From NCBI GenBank assembly GCA_963713445.1, contig CAVQMB010000004.1:186001-250000 (forward strand): DNA of 64,000 bases, read 5' to 3'. The position numbers were made by a program, and so were the translations under genes. The notes under the pieces were generated by a model. It was given only the letters and a program-made list of their open reading frames with translations, searched no databases and was not told the DNA's origin. Below are positions 28,445-37,042 of the stretch, piece by piece. This stretch comes from CAVQMB01 sp963713445 (GTDB lineage: Bacteria; Pseudomonadota; Gammaproteobacteria; Competibacterales; Competibacteraceae). The stretch's first letter is position 1. Each line of letters opens with the position of its first letter.

Positions 28445-29357
28445 TTACCCGGGATGTCCGGTGCCGGCCGATTCCGTGCTGTCGGCAACGTGGCGTTTTC
28501 CGTGATCATCGCTTGGTAACACCTCTGTGCATGCGACGCGCGCAAAAATATTCAGACCAGGATAGTCAACAGTGATCAGCAGCGCGCCGGCCCAGGCCAG
28601 ATGCTGCCAGTCGTCGTAGGGGCTCATGGCGAACTGGAAGATCACCACCGGCAGATTGGCCATGGGCTCATTCATGTCGGTGCTCCAGAACTGGTTGTTC
28701 AGCGCGGTGAACAACAGCGGGGCGGTTTCGCCGCTGATGCGGGCCACCGCCAGCAGGACGCCGGTGAGAATGCCCGCTGCGCGGCGGCCCGGTAGACTAC
28801 GGTCATGATGACCTTCCACTGCGGTGCACCGAGCGCGGCGGCCGCTTCGCGCAGGTGCTCGGGCACCAGCCGCAACATGTCCTCGGTGGTGCGCACCACG
28901 ACCGGGAGCATGATCAGCGCCAGCGCCAGCCGCCCGGCCCAGCCGGAAAAATGGCCCGATTGATGACCACCACGACCTCGTAAATGAACACGCCGATAAT
29001 GATCGACGGCGCGCTCAGCAGGATGTCGTTGACGAAGCGGATGACCGCCGCCAGCTTCGAGTCCGCGGCCGAATTCGGCCAGATAGGTGCCGGCCAGAAT
29101 CCCGATCGGGGCACCGATCAGCACGCCGACACCGTCATCAGCAGGCTGCCGACAATGGCGTTGGCGAGGCCGCCGTCCTGCCCGGCGGCGGGGTCGCCTG
29201 AGTAAACACGACCAGATCGAGCCATTGCAGACCGCTGCTGCAGCAGCGTCCACAGCAGCCAGACCAGCCAGAACAGGCCGAACAGCGTGGCCAGCACAGC
29301 GAAACTGAGGTTGAATGACGTTGATGAACGCCGGCGGCGTATAGAGACCCATATCAT
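28445..29357 (-). pseudogene. pstA: Phosphate ABC transporter permease PstA, frame interrupted many times
   Basis: This is one of the two membrane subunits of the phosphate importer. Conserved pieces appear in order but in changing frames: ATLFGLFWLVWLLWTLLQQ; FTQATPPPG; GGLANAIVGSLLMT; GVLIGAPIGILAGTYLAEFG; RFVNDILLSAPSIIIGVFIYEV; ALIMLPVVVRTTEDMLRLVP; LREAAAALGAPQWKVIMTVVYRA; GILTGVLLAVARISGETAP; LLFTALNNQFWSTDMNEPM; LPVVIFQFAMSPYDDWQHLAW. I infer about eight breaks, near 29237, 29185, 29130, 29067, 28955, 28780 and a pair near 28560-28575. Corrected length is about 304 residues, normal for PstA. It ends 11 bp before pstB. Confidence 0.82.
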
Positions 29358-29369
29358 GGCAATCGCTCG

Positions 29370-30372
29370 TCAGTTTCGCCTGCCTTCGCCGGCACTGACA
29401 GCCGAAACAGCAGTGAGCTTGGCCAGTGCCAGCACGACGAAGGTGATCAGGAACAGGATCAGGCCCAGCTCGATCAGCGACGAGGTGTAGATCTGCCGAC
29501 GGCCTCGGTGAACTCATTGGCCAGGGTCGATGAGATGGTGTTGCCCGGCATGAACAGGGACGCGTGAATCCGATGGGCATTGCCGATCACAAAGGTGACC
29601 GCCATGGTTTCGCCCAGGGCCCGGCCCAGGCCCAGCATGATGCCGCCGACCACCCCGATCTTGGTGTAGGGCAGCACCACGTAACGCAACCACCTCCCAG
29701 GTGGTCGCGCCGATGCCGTAGGCCGATTCCTTCAGACGCGCGGGCACGACCTCGAACACGTCGCGCATCACCGCGCCATAAAGGGGATCACCATGATGGC
29801 CAGGATAAGGCCGGCGGTAAAAATGCCGATCCCCATCGGCGGTCCCTGAAACAGGCGCGCCCAATCAGCGGCCAGTGGCCCAGATGATCGGTGATCCAGG
29901 GCTGGATGTTGTCGGCGAAAACGGCGCGAACACGAACAGCCCCCACATCCCGTAAATAATGCTGGGGATGGCGGCCAGCAGTTCGATCGCGATGCCAACC
30001 GGCCGCTTGAGCCAGCGCTGGGGCCAGCTCGGTAATAAACAGAGCGATGCCGAAGCTGACCGGAATGCCGATCAGCATGGCGATAGCCGACGTTACGAGC
30101 GTCCCATAGGTCGGGGACAATGCCCCGAACGTATCCTTGACGGGATTCCACGCATCCGAGATCAGGAAGCGCCAGCCGAACTTGCTGAGCGCCGGCCAGG
30201 CATCGATCAGCAGGACACCGAAGATACTGAACACGACCAGTGCAACCAGCAGCGCACAAAGCTGCGTAAGGGCACGGAACACGGGATCGAATAAGGCCCC
30301 TCGACTGGCCCGTGTTGCTGTGGGGAAGCTATCGGCGACGGCGGCCTGAAACTGGGAGCAAGTCTGGTACAT
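29370..30372 (-). pseudogene. pstC: Phosphate ABC transporter permease PstC, frame interrupted many times
   Basis: This is the second membrane subunit. From ATG 30372 the first 100 residues are clean (ALLVALVVFSIFGVLLIDAWPAL, FGALSPTYGTLVTSAIAMLIGIPVSFGIALFITELAP). Later pieces change frame: RWLKRPVGIAIELLAAIPSIIYGMWGLFVFAPF; ADNIQPWITDHLGHWPLIG; GPPMGIGIFTAGLILAIMVIPFMA; VMRDVFEVVPARLKESAYGIGATTWEVV; YVVLPYTKIGVVGGIMLGLGRALGETMAVTFVIGN; IYTSSLIELGLILFLITFVVLALAKL. About six single-base changes are needed, near 30019, 29918, 29858, 29778, 29694 and 29498. Corrected length is about 333 residues. Conservation between breaks is strong. Confidence 0.84.
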
Positions 30373-30392
30373 GGGACTCTATCGCAGCAAAG

Positions 30393-30427
30393 CGCAACGG
30401 GCGCGTCAGTCAGACGCCCCCGTTGCG
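30393..30427 (-). promoter_or_regulatory. Hairpin between pstS and pstC
   Basis: CGCAACGGG (30393-30401) and CCCGTTGCG (30419-30427) form a 9-bp stem with no T-run, in the 77-bp gap between pstS and pstC. Such intercistronic hairpins often make the binding protein more abundant than the permease. That role is inferred here. Confidence 0.45.
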
Positions 30428-30449
30428 CGGTTCGGACAGGTCAGAAAGC

Positions 30450-31526
30450 TTATTTCTCGACCATATCAGATGACCACACCGGTTTGCCATCCGGGCCCGC
30501 GATGTCGCTGACCCAGGTCTTTTCCACCAGCTTGACCACGCTGTTCGGGATAGGCACATAGTCCAGCTTCTCGGCCATCGTGGCGCCATGGCGGTACGCC
30601 CAGTCAAAGAATCTCAGCATGGCAGCAGTGGTAGCCGGCTTGACAGGCTGCTTATAGAGCAGGACAAAGGTGGCTCCAGTAATGGGCCAGCTGTTGGCGC
30701 CCGGTTGATCGGTCAACACCATGTAGAAGCCTGGCGCATTGGACCAGTCAGCGCTGGCGGCAGCCGCCTGGAAAGCCTTGGTCGAGGGCGACACAAAGCT
30801 GCCGGATCGATTCTCCAATAACGCATAAGCCATTTTGTTCTGCAGAGCGTAAGCGTATTCGACATAACCGATTGCGCCCTTGATGCGCTGGACATAAGAG
30901 GCGACGCCTTCGTTGCCCTTGCCGCCGACGCCAGCCGGCCAGCTCACCGACTTGTCGTTACCCACCTTGTCGGCCCATTCCTTGCTGACCTTCGACAAGT
31001 AGTTGGTATAAATCCATGTCGTGCCGGAGCCGTCCGAGCGGTGTACCACGGTAATAGCTCTCGATGGCAGCTTAACACCCGGATTGAGTTTCTTCAGCGC
31101 CGGGTCGTTCCACTTGGTAATCTTACCCAGATAGATATCGGCCAGCGCCGTGCCCGACAGCTTGAGCTGACCGGCACTGATGCCCGGCACGTTGACGACC
31201 GGCACCACGCCGCCCATGACCATGGGAAACTGCAGCAGACCGAGTTTGTCCAGATCAGCCGACGTGAGTGGGGCATCAGAGGCGCCGAAGTCAACCGTCT
31301 TGTTGGATATCTGCTTGATGCCGCCGCCGGAACCGATCGACTGATAGTTCAGCTTGACGCCGGTCTTGGCAGCGTAGGCGCTGGCCCATTTCGCCAGAAT
31401 CGGATAGATAAAAGTCGAGCCAGCGCCCGAGAGCTGCTGCACCTCGGCCGCGCCGGCCATACCGGCCACCGTCAGCGCCGCAATCGCAGCGGTCGTTTTC
31501 ACCAGTCGGGAAAAGTTACCTGACAT
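30450..31526 (-). CDS. pstS: Phosphate ABC transporter substrate-binding protein PstS
   Basis: This is the periplasmic phosphate-binding protein, 358 residues with an N-terminal signal peptide ending near VAGMAGAAE. Phosphate-binding segments are visible: LSGAGSTFIYPILAKWASAY, IGSGGGIKQISNKTVDFGASDAPLT, VHRSDGSGTTWIYTNYLS and GVGGKGNEGVASYVQRIKGAIGYVEYAYA. The frame is intact, in contrast with the downstream pstC, pstA and pstB. A PHO box with correctly spaced -10 lies just upstream. Confidence 0.96.
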   Translation of the reverse strand: MSGNFSRLVKTTAAIAALTVAGMAGAAEVQQLSGAGSTFIYPILAKWASAYAAKTGVKLNYQSIGSGGGIKQISNKTVDFGASDAPLTSADLDKLGLLQFPMVMGGVVPVVNVPGISAGQLKLSGTALADIYLGKITKWNDPALKKLNPGVKLPSRAITVVHRSDGSGTTWIYTNYLSKVSKEWADKVGNDKSVSWPAGVGGKGNEGVASYVQRIKGAIGYVEYAYALQNKMAYALLENRSGSFVSPSTKAFQAAAASADWSNAPGFYMVLTDQPGANSWPITGATFVLLYKQPVKPATTAAMLRFFDWAYRHGATMAEKLDYVPIPNSVVKLVEKTWVSDIAGPDGKPVWSSDMVEK

Positions 31527-31578
31527 AATCCATGCCTCACTAGCAGCTTGATAAAAGCGATTCCGTAATGGAGGCGCT

Positions 31579-31612
31579 AGTCTAGAGACGCAAGATGACA
31601 GAAATATGACAG
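31579..31612 (-). promoter_or_regulatory. PHO box and -10 of the pst operon
   Basis: Reading the minus strand, two 7-bp direct repeats CTGTCAT separated by ATTT (31612 to 31595) match the PhoB-binding consensus of E. coli. A -10-like TAGACT (31584 to 31579) follows after 10 bp, the spacing seen in PhoB-activated promoters, where the PHO box replaces the -35. This indicates PhoB/PhoR control by phosphate limitation. Confidence 0.85.
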
Positions 31613-31613
31613 C

Positions 31614-31802
31614 TCACCAAAAACCGAACTGCTTGAAGTGACTGCAGGTTAGTGCCAGCAGCTCGCTGGTCACTCGGCTGCCGAGTTCTATGGCATCGAG
31701 GTCACGCAGTGCTGTGAGCTGGCGGGCGAACGGCGTCCCCAGTTCCGCGACCAGGGCTACGCGATCCCCGGTCGCGGTAACAAACGGCGCCAGGGACAGC
31801 AA
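31614..31802 (-). CDS. Unrecognised short reading frame after the alpha/beta hydrolase
   Basis: A 62-codon frame starts at TTG 31802, two codons after the hydrolase stop and in the same frame. Its product (LLSLAPFVTATGDRVALVAELGTPFARQL and onward) looks protein-like, with alternating hydrophobic and charged residues, but matches no family I know. It may be a relic, or chance coding between the hydrolase and the pst promoter. Confidence 0.2.
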   Translation of the reverse strand: MLSLAPFVTATGDRVALVAELGTPFARQLTALRDLDAIELGSRVTSELLALTCSHFKQFGFW

Positions 31803-31805
31803 TGC

Positions 31806-32606
31806 TCAATGCCAGGCCACACCACTAAGAAAGTCCAGCAGGAGACGATTGAAAATCTCGGGTTGCTCGATGTTCGAAAGGTGTGCGGCAGCGGGGATGA
31901 TGTCCAGCCGCGCACCGGGGATGCGTTGCTGAATGGCCTCGGATGCCGCTACCGGCGTCCCGGGATCCTCGGCGCCGACGACCACCAGCGTCGGCAACTG
32001 GATGGTGGCAAGCCGCTCAAGATAATCGAGCCGGGTAATGGCCTCACTGCAGCCAACGTAGCCGTCCAACGGAGTGGCCAGGAAATGTTGCCGGATCAAT
32101 TTCAGCAGCGCCGGCTCCGGCGAACGGTAAGCCGTGGTGAACCAACGCTCCATCGTGGTATCCGCCAGCGCCTCCATACCTTTGCTGCGGGCATTGGCAA
32201 TGCGCTCGGCCCAAACTGCCTGGGCGCCTTCGGGTAACACCGCCATGGTGTCGCACAAACTCAGACTGAGCACACAGTCGCCATGGCGCAGCGCCAGGGC
32301 CTGACCGATCATTCCGCCCATCGACAGCCCGACCCAGTGCACTGGTGGTAACTCCAGCGCTGCCATCAGCGCCACGGCATCATCGGCCAGTTGTTCCAGA
32401 CTGTAGGGTCCGGGACTGACCTCGGTGCGGCCGTGGCCACGGGTGTCATAGCGCAGCACCCGATAGCCGGCGGCTTCCAGCGCGGGCACCTGCGGGTCCC
32501 ACATTGACAAGCTGCTGGCCAGCGAGTGACTGAGCGCGACGACGGGACCTGTGGCGGCCCCGCTCAGTTCGTAATTCATGACGATACCATTGGCCTGAAT
32601 CTGCAT
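31806..32606 (-). CDS. Alpha/beta hydrolase, 3-oxoadipate enol-lactonase-like
   Basis: This is a 266-residue alpha/beta-hydrolase-fold enzyme. The oxyanion region is VVALSHSLASSLSMWDPQ, the nucleophile elbow is HWVGLSMGGMIGQALA, the acid is in VVGAEDPGTPV, and the catalytic His is in IPAAAHLSNIEQP. It resembles PcaD (3-oxoadipate enol-lactonase), but no protocatechuate pathway genes are nearby, so substrate assignment is open. The HAD hydrolase gene lies 4 bp upstream on the same strand, suggesting co-transcription. Confidence 0.85.
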   Translation of the reverse strand: MQIQANGIVMNYELSGAATGPVVALSHSLASSLSMWDPQVPALEAAGYRVLRYDTRGHGRTEVSPGPYSLEQLADDAVALMAALELPPVHWVGLSMGGMIGQALALRHGDCVLSLSLCDTMAVLPEGAQAVWAERIANARSKGMEALADTTMERWFTTAYRSPEPALLKLIRQHFLATPLDGYVGCSEAITRLDYLERLATIQLPTLVVVGAEDPGTPVAASEAIQQRIPGARLDIIPAAAHLSNIEQPEIFNRLLLDFLSGVAWH

Positions 32607-32610
32607 GATG

Positions 32611-33225
32611 TCACGCTCCCATAGCGGCGAGATTGTGGGCGTGGGCTACCGCTGCCGTCAGCGATTCGACGCGGGGTGCCTGATGCATAACGTTCCAGGG
32701 CCGGTCGATCATCAAGGTGGCGATACCGGCGCGTTGGTAACCGCGGACGTTGTGGGGATGATCGTCCACCGCTAACGCCACTGGGCGATCCGGCAACGCG
32801 ACCAGTTTGTCACCGCCCAGCGGTACCACCGCCAGCCGGTGGAAATGCACGCCATGGGTTGTTAGCCAGTCCCGGGTCAGCCCTTCGGCGCGTGGATGCC
32901 AGGCCCGTGCTGTGATAATGACGAGTTCGAATCCAAGTGCGGCCAGCGCAGCCGTCGCCGCCACCGCGCCTGGCTCCGGTCGGCAACTCTCCAGTGCCTG
33001 GTCGCGGATCAGGATCTGTTCCAGGGCAGGCTTGGCAATGGCAAAATGCTGACAAAGGTCGTAATGCTGCCAGTCACGCCAATGGCGGTCGATACCTGTG
33101 GCGCGGTGCAATACGTGGTACAACGACTCGCGTAGATTGGCGATCACGTCGTCCAGGTCGAGCACGATAACCGCGTCGCTCGCAGGAGCAGATAGGCGGT
33201 GTTGTCTGTCCAACTCAGGATCCAT
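32611..33225 (-). CDS. HAD-superfamily hydrolase
   Basis: This 204-residue protein has the HAD nucleophile motif VIVLDLDDVIANLRESLYHVL near residue 20, the second motif ELVIITARAW, and the acidic motif VALAVDDHPHNVRGYQRAGI. It resembles 5'-nucleotidase-type and polynucleotide-phosphatase HAD proteins, but no substrate can be given. The frame remains open upstream to 33831, but that part is the antisense of fdhD; ATG 33225 is the sensible start. It is divergent from fdhD with a 51-bp gap and followed closely by the alpha/beta hydrolase. Confidence 0.8.
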   Translation of the reverse strand: MDPELDRQHRLSAPASDAVIVLDLDDVIANLRESLYHVLHRATGIDRHWRDWQHYDLCQHFAIAKPALEQILIRDQALESCRPEPGAVAATAALAALGFELVIITARAWHPRAEGLTRDWLTTHGVHFHRLAVVPLGGDKLVALPDRPVALAVDDHPHNVRGYQRAGIATLMIDRPWNVMHQAPRVESLTAAVAHAHNLAAMGA

Positions 33226-33276
33226 ACGATGCTGGGATTTAATATTCAGTGAGCAAGTTTTGCCGGAGTCGCAGCC

Positions 33277-34119
33277 ATGTCCGATACGTTGTACCAGCCC
33301 CAGATGACCCGGGCCGGCCTGGCGCCGACCCACGCGGTCGAGGCCGTTGACGAATACGGGCACCGGCGCGAAGTGGCCATTGCCGGCGAGCGGCCATTGA
33401 CACTGTACCTGGACCGGCGCGAGATCGTCACCCTGATGACTCTGGGCAGCCATCCCGAGGCACTGGCCATCGGTTACTTGCGCAACCAGGCTCTGATCCG
33501 CAACCTGACCGACATCAAAGCCGTCCAGGTCGACTGGGACGTGGCTGCCGTGGCGGTCACCAGCCACAGCGGCAAGGCCGGCGCCAGCGCCAGGCTCGAC
33601 AAACGTACTGTCACCACCGGCTGCGGGCAGGGTACCGTATTCGGCGATATAATGGAGCAACTGGCTGACCTTCATCTGGCCCGGGTATATTACCGGCAGT
33701 CGCTGATCTACCAACTGTTGCGCAACATCAGCGCCTACAATGAAGTATACAAAGCGGCAGGTGCCGTGCATGGCTGTGCTTTGTGTCAAGGTACCGACAT
33801 TCTCGAATTCATCGAGGATGTCGGCCGCCACAATGCCGTTGATGCCATCGCCGGACTAATGTGGCTCAAGGGCATGGATGGCGCCGACAAGATATTCTAC
33901 ACGACCGGCCGGCTGACCTCGGAAATGGTGATCAAGGTCGCTCAGATCGGCGTGCCGCTCCTGCTGTCACGATCAGGGCTGACCCAGATGGGGTTGGAAA
34001 TGGCGCGACTCACCGGTGTCAGTCTGATAGGCCGGGCCAAGGGCCGTCATTTTCTTATCTACCACGGCAGCGACGCCATCGAACTGGACGCCGTTCCGCC
34101 TGAGCGCCCCCGTTCCTGA
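33277..34119 (+). CDS. fdhD: Formate dehydrogenase accessory sulfurtransferase FdhD
   Basis: FdhD transfers sulfur to the molybdenum cofactor of formate dehydrogenase. The 280-residue protein shows LMTLGSHPEALAIGYLRNQ, the reactive-cysteine loop HGCALCQGTDIL near residue 166, EDVGRHNAVDAIAGLMWL, TTGRLTSEMVIKVAQIGVPLLLSRSGLT and a C-terminal GRHFLIYHGSDAIELD. No formate dehydrogenase structural gene is in the window, though the 3' end of mobA is at its right edge, consistent with molybdoenzymes in the organism. Confidence 0.95.
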   Translation: MSDTLYQPQMTRAGLAPTHAVEAVDEYGHRREVAIAGERPLTLYLDRREIVTLMTLGSHPEALAIGYLRNQALIRNLTDIKAVQVDWDVAAVAVTSHSGKAGASARLDKRTVTTGCGQGTVFGDIMEQLADLHLARVYYRQSLIYQLLRNISAYNEVYKAAGAVHGCALCQGTDILEFIEDVGRHNAVDAIAGLMWLKGMDGADKIFYTTGRLTSEMVIKVAQIGVPLLLSRSGLTQMGLEMARLTGVSLIGRAKGRHFLIYHGSDAIELDAVPPERPRS

Positions 34120-34272
34120 TGCACCTTCGACCCACGCCCGCAGCCAACTGTGACAGGGAGTTTACCGATCCCGTTGGTGGCTATGAACAGTTGCCTGGCG
34201 ATGTTAAGTTAGCTTTCGGATCGTGTCGCCCCGGTTCATGGCAATCGGATTCGGTCAGAGCAGGAGTACCCT

Positions 34273-34671
34273 ATGTCCATACGCTCCGCCGTGTGGCTGG
34301 CTGTCATACTTAGTGTGAGCGGCTGTGCCAGTTCGTCCGCCAATCCACCCACCCTGGCCGGCACGCGCTGGCAACTCAGCGGCGACGAACCACAAACCCA
34401 GCCGATCACTCTGGCCTTTCGCGACGATGGCCGGATTGAGGGATCGGGTGGCTGCAACCGTTATTTCGGCCGCTACCGGGTGGCACCCGGCCAACGGCTT
34501 AGTGTAACTGATCTAGCCAGTACCAAGATGCTGTGTTTAGGGCAGCGGATGAAACGCGAGGAGGACTATCTGCACGCGCTCGGTCAGGTCACCCGTTACC
34601 ACTTTGACGACCCCGACCGGTTGCGGCTGGGGTATCCTGATGGCCGGCTCGATTTCACCCCGATGCCATGA
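34273..34671 (+). CDS. META-domain (HslJ-like) lipoprotein
   Basis: This 132-residue protein has a lipoprotein signal ending in SVSGC and a META domain: LAGTRWQLSG, FRDDGRIEGSGGCNRYFGRYRV and LASTKMLCLGQRMKREEDYLHAL. The GCNRYFG...T.MLC pattern is typical of HslJ-like proteins linked to stress and drug tolerance. The stop overlaps the start of the next gene (ATGA), indicating coupling with the DUF924 gene. Confidence 0.88.
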   Translation: MSIRSAVWLAVILSVSGCASSSANPPTLAGTRWQLSGDEPQTQPITLAFRDDGRIEGSGGCNRYFGRYRVAPGQRLSVTDLASTKMLCLGQRMKREEDYLHALGQVTRYHFDDPDRLRLGYPDGRLDFTPMP

Positions 34672-35273
34672 CATCCACCTCTGACGATATCCGGGACTTC
34701 TGGTTTGGCCCGATCGGACCCGATGGTTTCTGCGTCGAGGACCGCAGTCGGCTTTGGTTTCGCGGTGGCACTACAGTCGATGCGGCAATCCGTCAGCGTT
34801 TCGCTGAAGGGGTTGAACAAGCGCTGGCCGGTGACTTGGATGACTGGGCAACCACGTCGCAGGGACGGCTGTCACTGATCCTGTTGCTGGACCAGTTTAC
34901 CCGCAACAGTTACCGAGGCAGTGCGGCTGCTTTCAGTGGTGATGCCCATGCTTTGCGACTGGCCCGCGACGGCCTGACCCTGGGTCACGACCGCCAACTG
35001 GGTCCGACTGAGCGCTGCTTTTTTTATCTGCCGCTGGAACACGCCGAAGATCTGGCTGAACAGGAACGCTGCGTGAGCCTGTTTCGCTCATTGCAGGACA
35101 GCCTCCCTGAAGCGCTCCGGCCACGGCTGAAATCGGCGCTGGAGCACGCTGTCAGGCACCGCGATATAATTGCCCGGTTCGGCCGTTTTCCGCATCGGAA
35201 TGCGGCACTGGGCCGAACCTCGACACCGGCGGAGCTGGGCTACCTTACAGACGCCAACCGCTTTGGGCAGTAG
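34668..35273 (+). CDS. DUF924 family protein
   Basis: A 201-residue protein with the diagnostic DUF924 pattern: IRDFWFG at the start, LWFRGGTTVDAAIRQRF, GRLSLILLLDQFTRNSYRG, FFYLPLEHAEDLAEQERCVSLF and FGRFPHRNAALGRTSTPAE. The fold is TPR-like and the biochemical role is unknown. It overlaps the upstream META lipoprotein gene by 4 bp. Confidence 0.9.
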   Translation: MTSTSDDIRDFWFGPIGPDGFCVEDRSRLWFRGGTTVDAAIRQRFAEGVEQALAGDLDDWATTSQGRLSLILLLDQFTRNSYRGSAAAFSGDAHALRLARDGLTLGHDRQLGPTERCFFYLPLEHAEDLAEQERCVSLFRSLQDSLPEALRPRLKSALEHAVRHRDIIARFGRFPHRNAALGRTSTPAELGYLTDANRFGQ

Positions 35274-35335
35274 AATACCGCTAGTTGACCAGCCGGGGTG
35301 CGCCGCACCCGAATACAACCTGGAGGTTTCCCCCA

Positions 35336-36517
35336 ATGAGCGATCAAGCCGTCATTGTTGCTGCCCGCCGCACCGCCGTAGGCAACTTCAACGGTGGACT
35401 GGCTCCTGTTCCTGCCAGCGACCTGGGCGCCACCGTGATCAAAGCGCTGCTCGAACAAACCGGAATCGATGCCGAGCGCGTCAATGAGGTTCTGCTGGGC
35501 CAGGTTTTGACCGCTGCTGTGGGCCAGAATCCGGCCCGCCAGGCATCCCTGCAAGCGGGTCTGCCTGAGCACGTACCGGCCATGACCATCAACAAAGTCT
35601 GCGGCAGTGGCCTACAGACGGCCATGCTGGCCGCTCAGTCGATACGCGCCGGCGATGCCGGCATGATTATCGCCGGTGGCCAGGAGAACATGAGCATGGC
35701 GCCACACGCCCTGCCCAAGTCCCGTACCGGCCAGACCATGGGCGATTGGTCGCTGGTCGATACGATGATCAAAGATGGCCTTTGGGACGCCTTCAATCAG
35801 TATCATATGGGCGTAACCGCCGAAAATATAGCCGAGAAATTCGGTATCTCACGCGAGGAGCAGGATGCCTTCGCTGCGGCATCTCAGCACAAAGCGGCCG
35901 CCGCCCAGGAAGCAGGCCGTTTCAGCGCACAAATCGTCCCGGTGTCGATCCCCCAGCGCAAAGGCGATCCGGTCCGTTTCGACAGCGACGAGTTTCTGCG
36001 TCCCCAGACGACAGTAGAAAATCTGGCCAAGCTGCGACCGGCCTTCAAGAAAGACGGCACCGTGACCGCAGGTAACGCCTCGGGCATCAACGATGGTGCT
36101 GCCGCCGTGCTGGTAATGAGTGAAACGCTAGCCCGGCAGCAAGAGCTGGAGCCGCTCGCGCGGATCGCGGCCTATGCCAGCGCTGGCGTCGATCCGGCGA
36201 TCATGGGCACCGGTCCGATTCCAGCCACTCGGCGCTGCCTCGAACGGGCAGGTTGGACTGTCGACGACCTGGATCTGGTCGAAGCCAATGAAGCCTTCGC
36301 GGCTCAGGCCATAAGTGTCAACCGGGCGCTCGGCTGGGACACCGGCAAAGTCAATGTCAACGGTGGCGCCATCGCCATTGGTCACCCGATCGGCGCCAGT
36401 GGCTGCCGCATCCTGGTCGATCTGCTGCACGAAATGGTTCGCCGAGATGCCCGTAAAGGGCTGGCGACACTGTGCATCGGTGGTGGCCAAGGAGTGGCAC
36501 TGGCGGTCGAGCGGTAA
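35336..36517 (+). CDS. Acetyl-CoA C-acetyltransferase (thiolase)
   Basis: This 393-residue biosynthetic-type thiolase condenses or splits acetoacetyl-CoA. The active-site Cys is in NKVCGSGLQTAMLAAQ, a second block is GGQENMSMAPHAL, the catalytic His is in NVNGGAIAIGHPIGASGCRILVDLL, and the second Cys is in LCIGGGQGVALAVER. The start ATG 35336 follows a strong GGAGG. The enzyme could serve polyhydroxybutyrate synthesis or fatty-acid use; no phaB, phaC or other beta-oxidation genes are adjacent, so I leave the symbol blank. Confidence 0.94.
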   Translation: MSDQAVIVAARRTAVGNFNGGLAPVPASDLGATVIKALLEQTGIDAERVNEVLLGQVLTAAVGQNPARQASLQAGLPEHVPAMTINKVCGSGLQTAMLAAQSIRAGDAGMIIAGGQENMSMAPHALPKSRTGQTMGDWSLVDTMIKDGLWDAFNQYHMGVTAENIAEKFGISREEQDAFAAASQHKAAAAQEAGRFSAQIVPVSIPQRKGDPVRFDSDEFLRPQTTVENLAKLRPAFKKDGTVTAGNASGINDGAAAVLVMSETLARQQELEPLARIAAYASAGVDPAIMGTGPIPATRRCLERAGWTVDDLDLVEANEAFAAQAISVNRALGWDTGKVNVNGGAIAIGHPIGASGCRILVDLLHEMVRRDARKGLATLCIGGGQGVALAVER

Positions 36518-36574
36518 CTCACAATCGCCAGCCGCGATAGCCTCTTTCGTCTCGCTGAGGCCCGGTATCAGCGT

Positions 36575-37042
36575 ATGCGGCGTGCCATAGAACTCGCCCT
36601 GGCCCGTACCGACGATGCTGAAGCCATCGCCGTCTTAGCCCGCGATCTGATCGAAACCGATCTTGGCTGGCGCTGGCGTACCCCGCGGGTGCGCCAGCAA
36701 ATCCGCGCACCCGAGACCAATGTGGTGATCGCGCGCAGCGGGCCCGTCCTGGCTGGCTTCGGCGTCATGCACTACCGCACCGAAGATGCCCATCTGCTGC
36801 TACTGGCGGTAAAGCCGCGGTTTCGCCATCGCCATTTGGGTCGACGGTTGCTGGAATGGCTGGAGCAACCCGCCCGTGTAGCCGGCATCCAGCGCATCCA
36901 CCTGGAAGTCCGGGCCAGTAACGCAGGTGCCCGGGCTTTCTACAAAACCCTGGGGTATCGGGAAGCCCGGGTCATTCCCAATTATTATTATGGGCGCGAG
37001 GCGGCGGTGGAAATGCAGCGCGACCTGACGGCGTCGGTCTAA
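36575..37042 (+). CDS. GNAT-family N-acetyltransferase (RimI-like)
   Basis: A 155-residue acetyltransferase. The acetyl-CoA-binding loop is LLLLAVKPRFRHRHLGRRLLEWLE, followed by IHLEVRASNAGARAFYKTLGYREARVIPNYYYGREAAVEM. The pattern ARAFYKTLGY plus NYYYGRE resembles RimI-type protein N-acetyltransferases, but the acceptor is not determined. It converges on the caspase-fold lipoprotein gene with a 4-bp overlap of stop codons. Confidence 0.85.
   Translation: MRRAIELALARTDDAEAIAVLARDLIETDLGWRWRTPRVRQQIRAPETNVVIARSGPVLAGFGVMHYRTEDAHLLLLAVKPRFRHRHLGRRLLEWLEQPARVAGIQRIHLEVRASNAGARAFYKTLGYREARVIPNYYYGREAAVEMQRDLTASV

Noticed and set aside
33226..33831. 200-residue N-terminal extension of the HAD hydrolase
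   Set aside because: It is the antisense strand of fdhD; HAD motif I begins shortly after ATG 33225.
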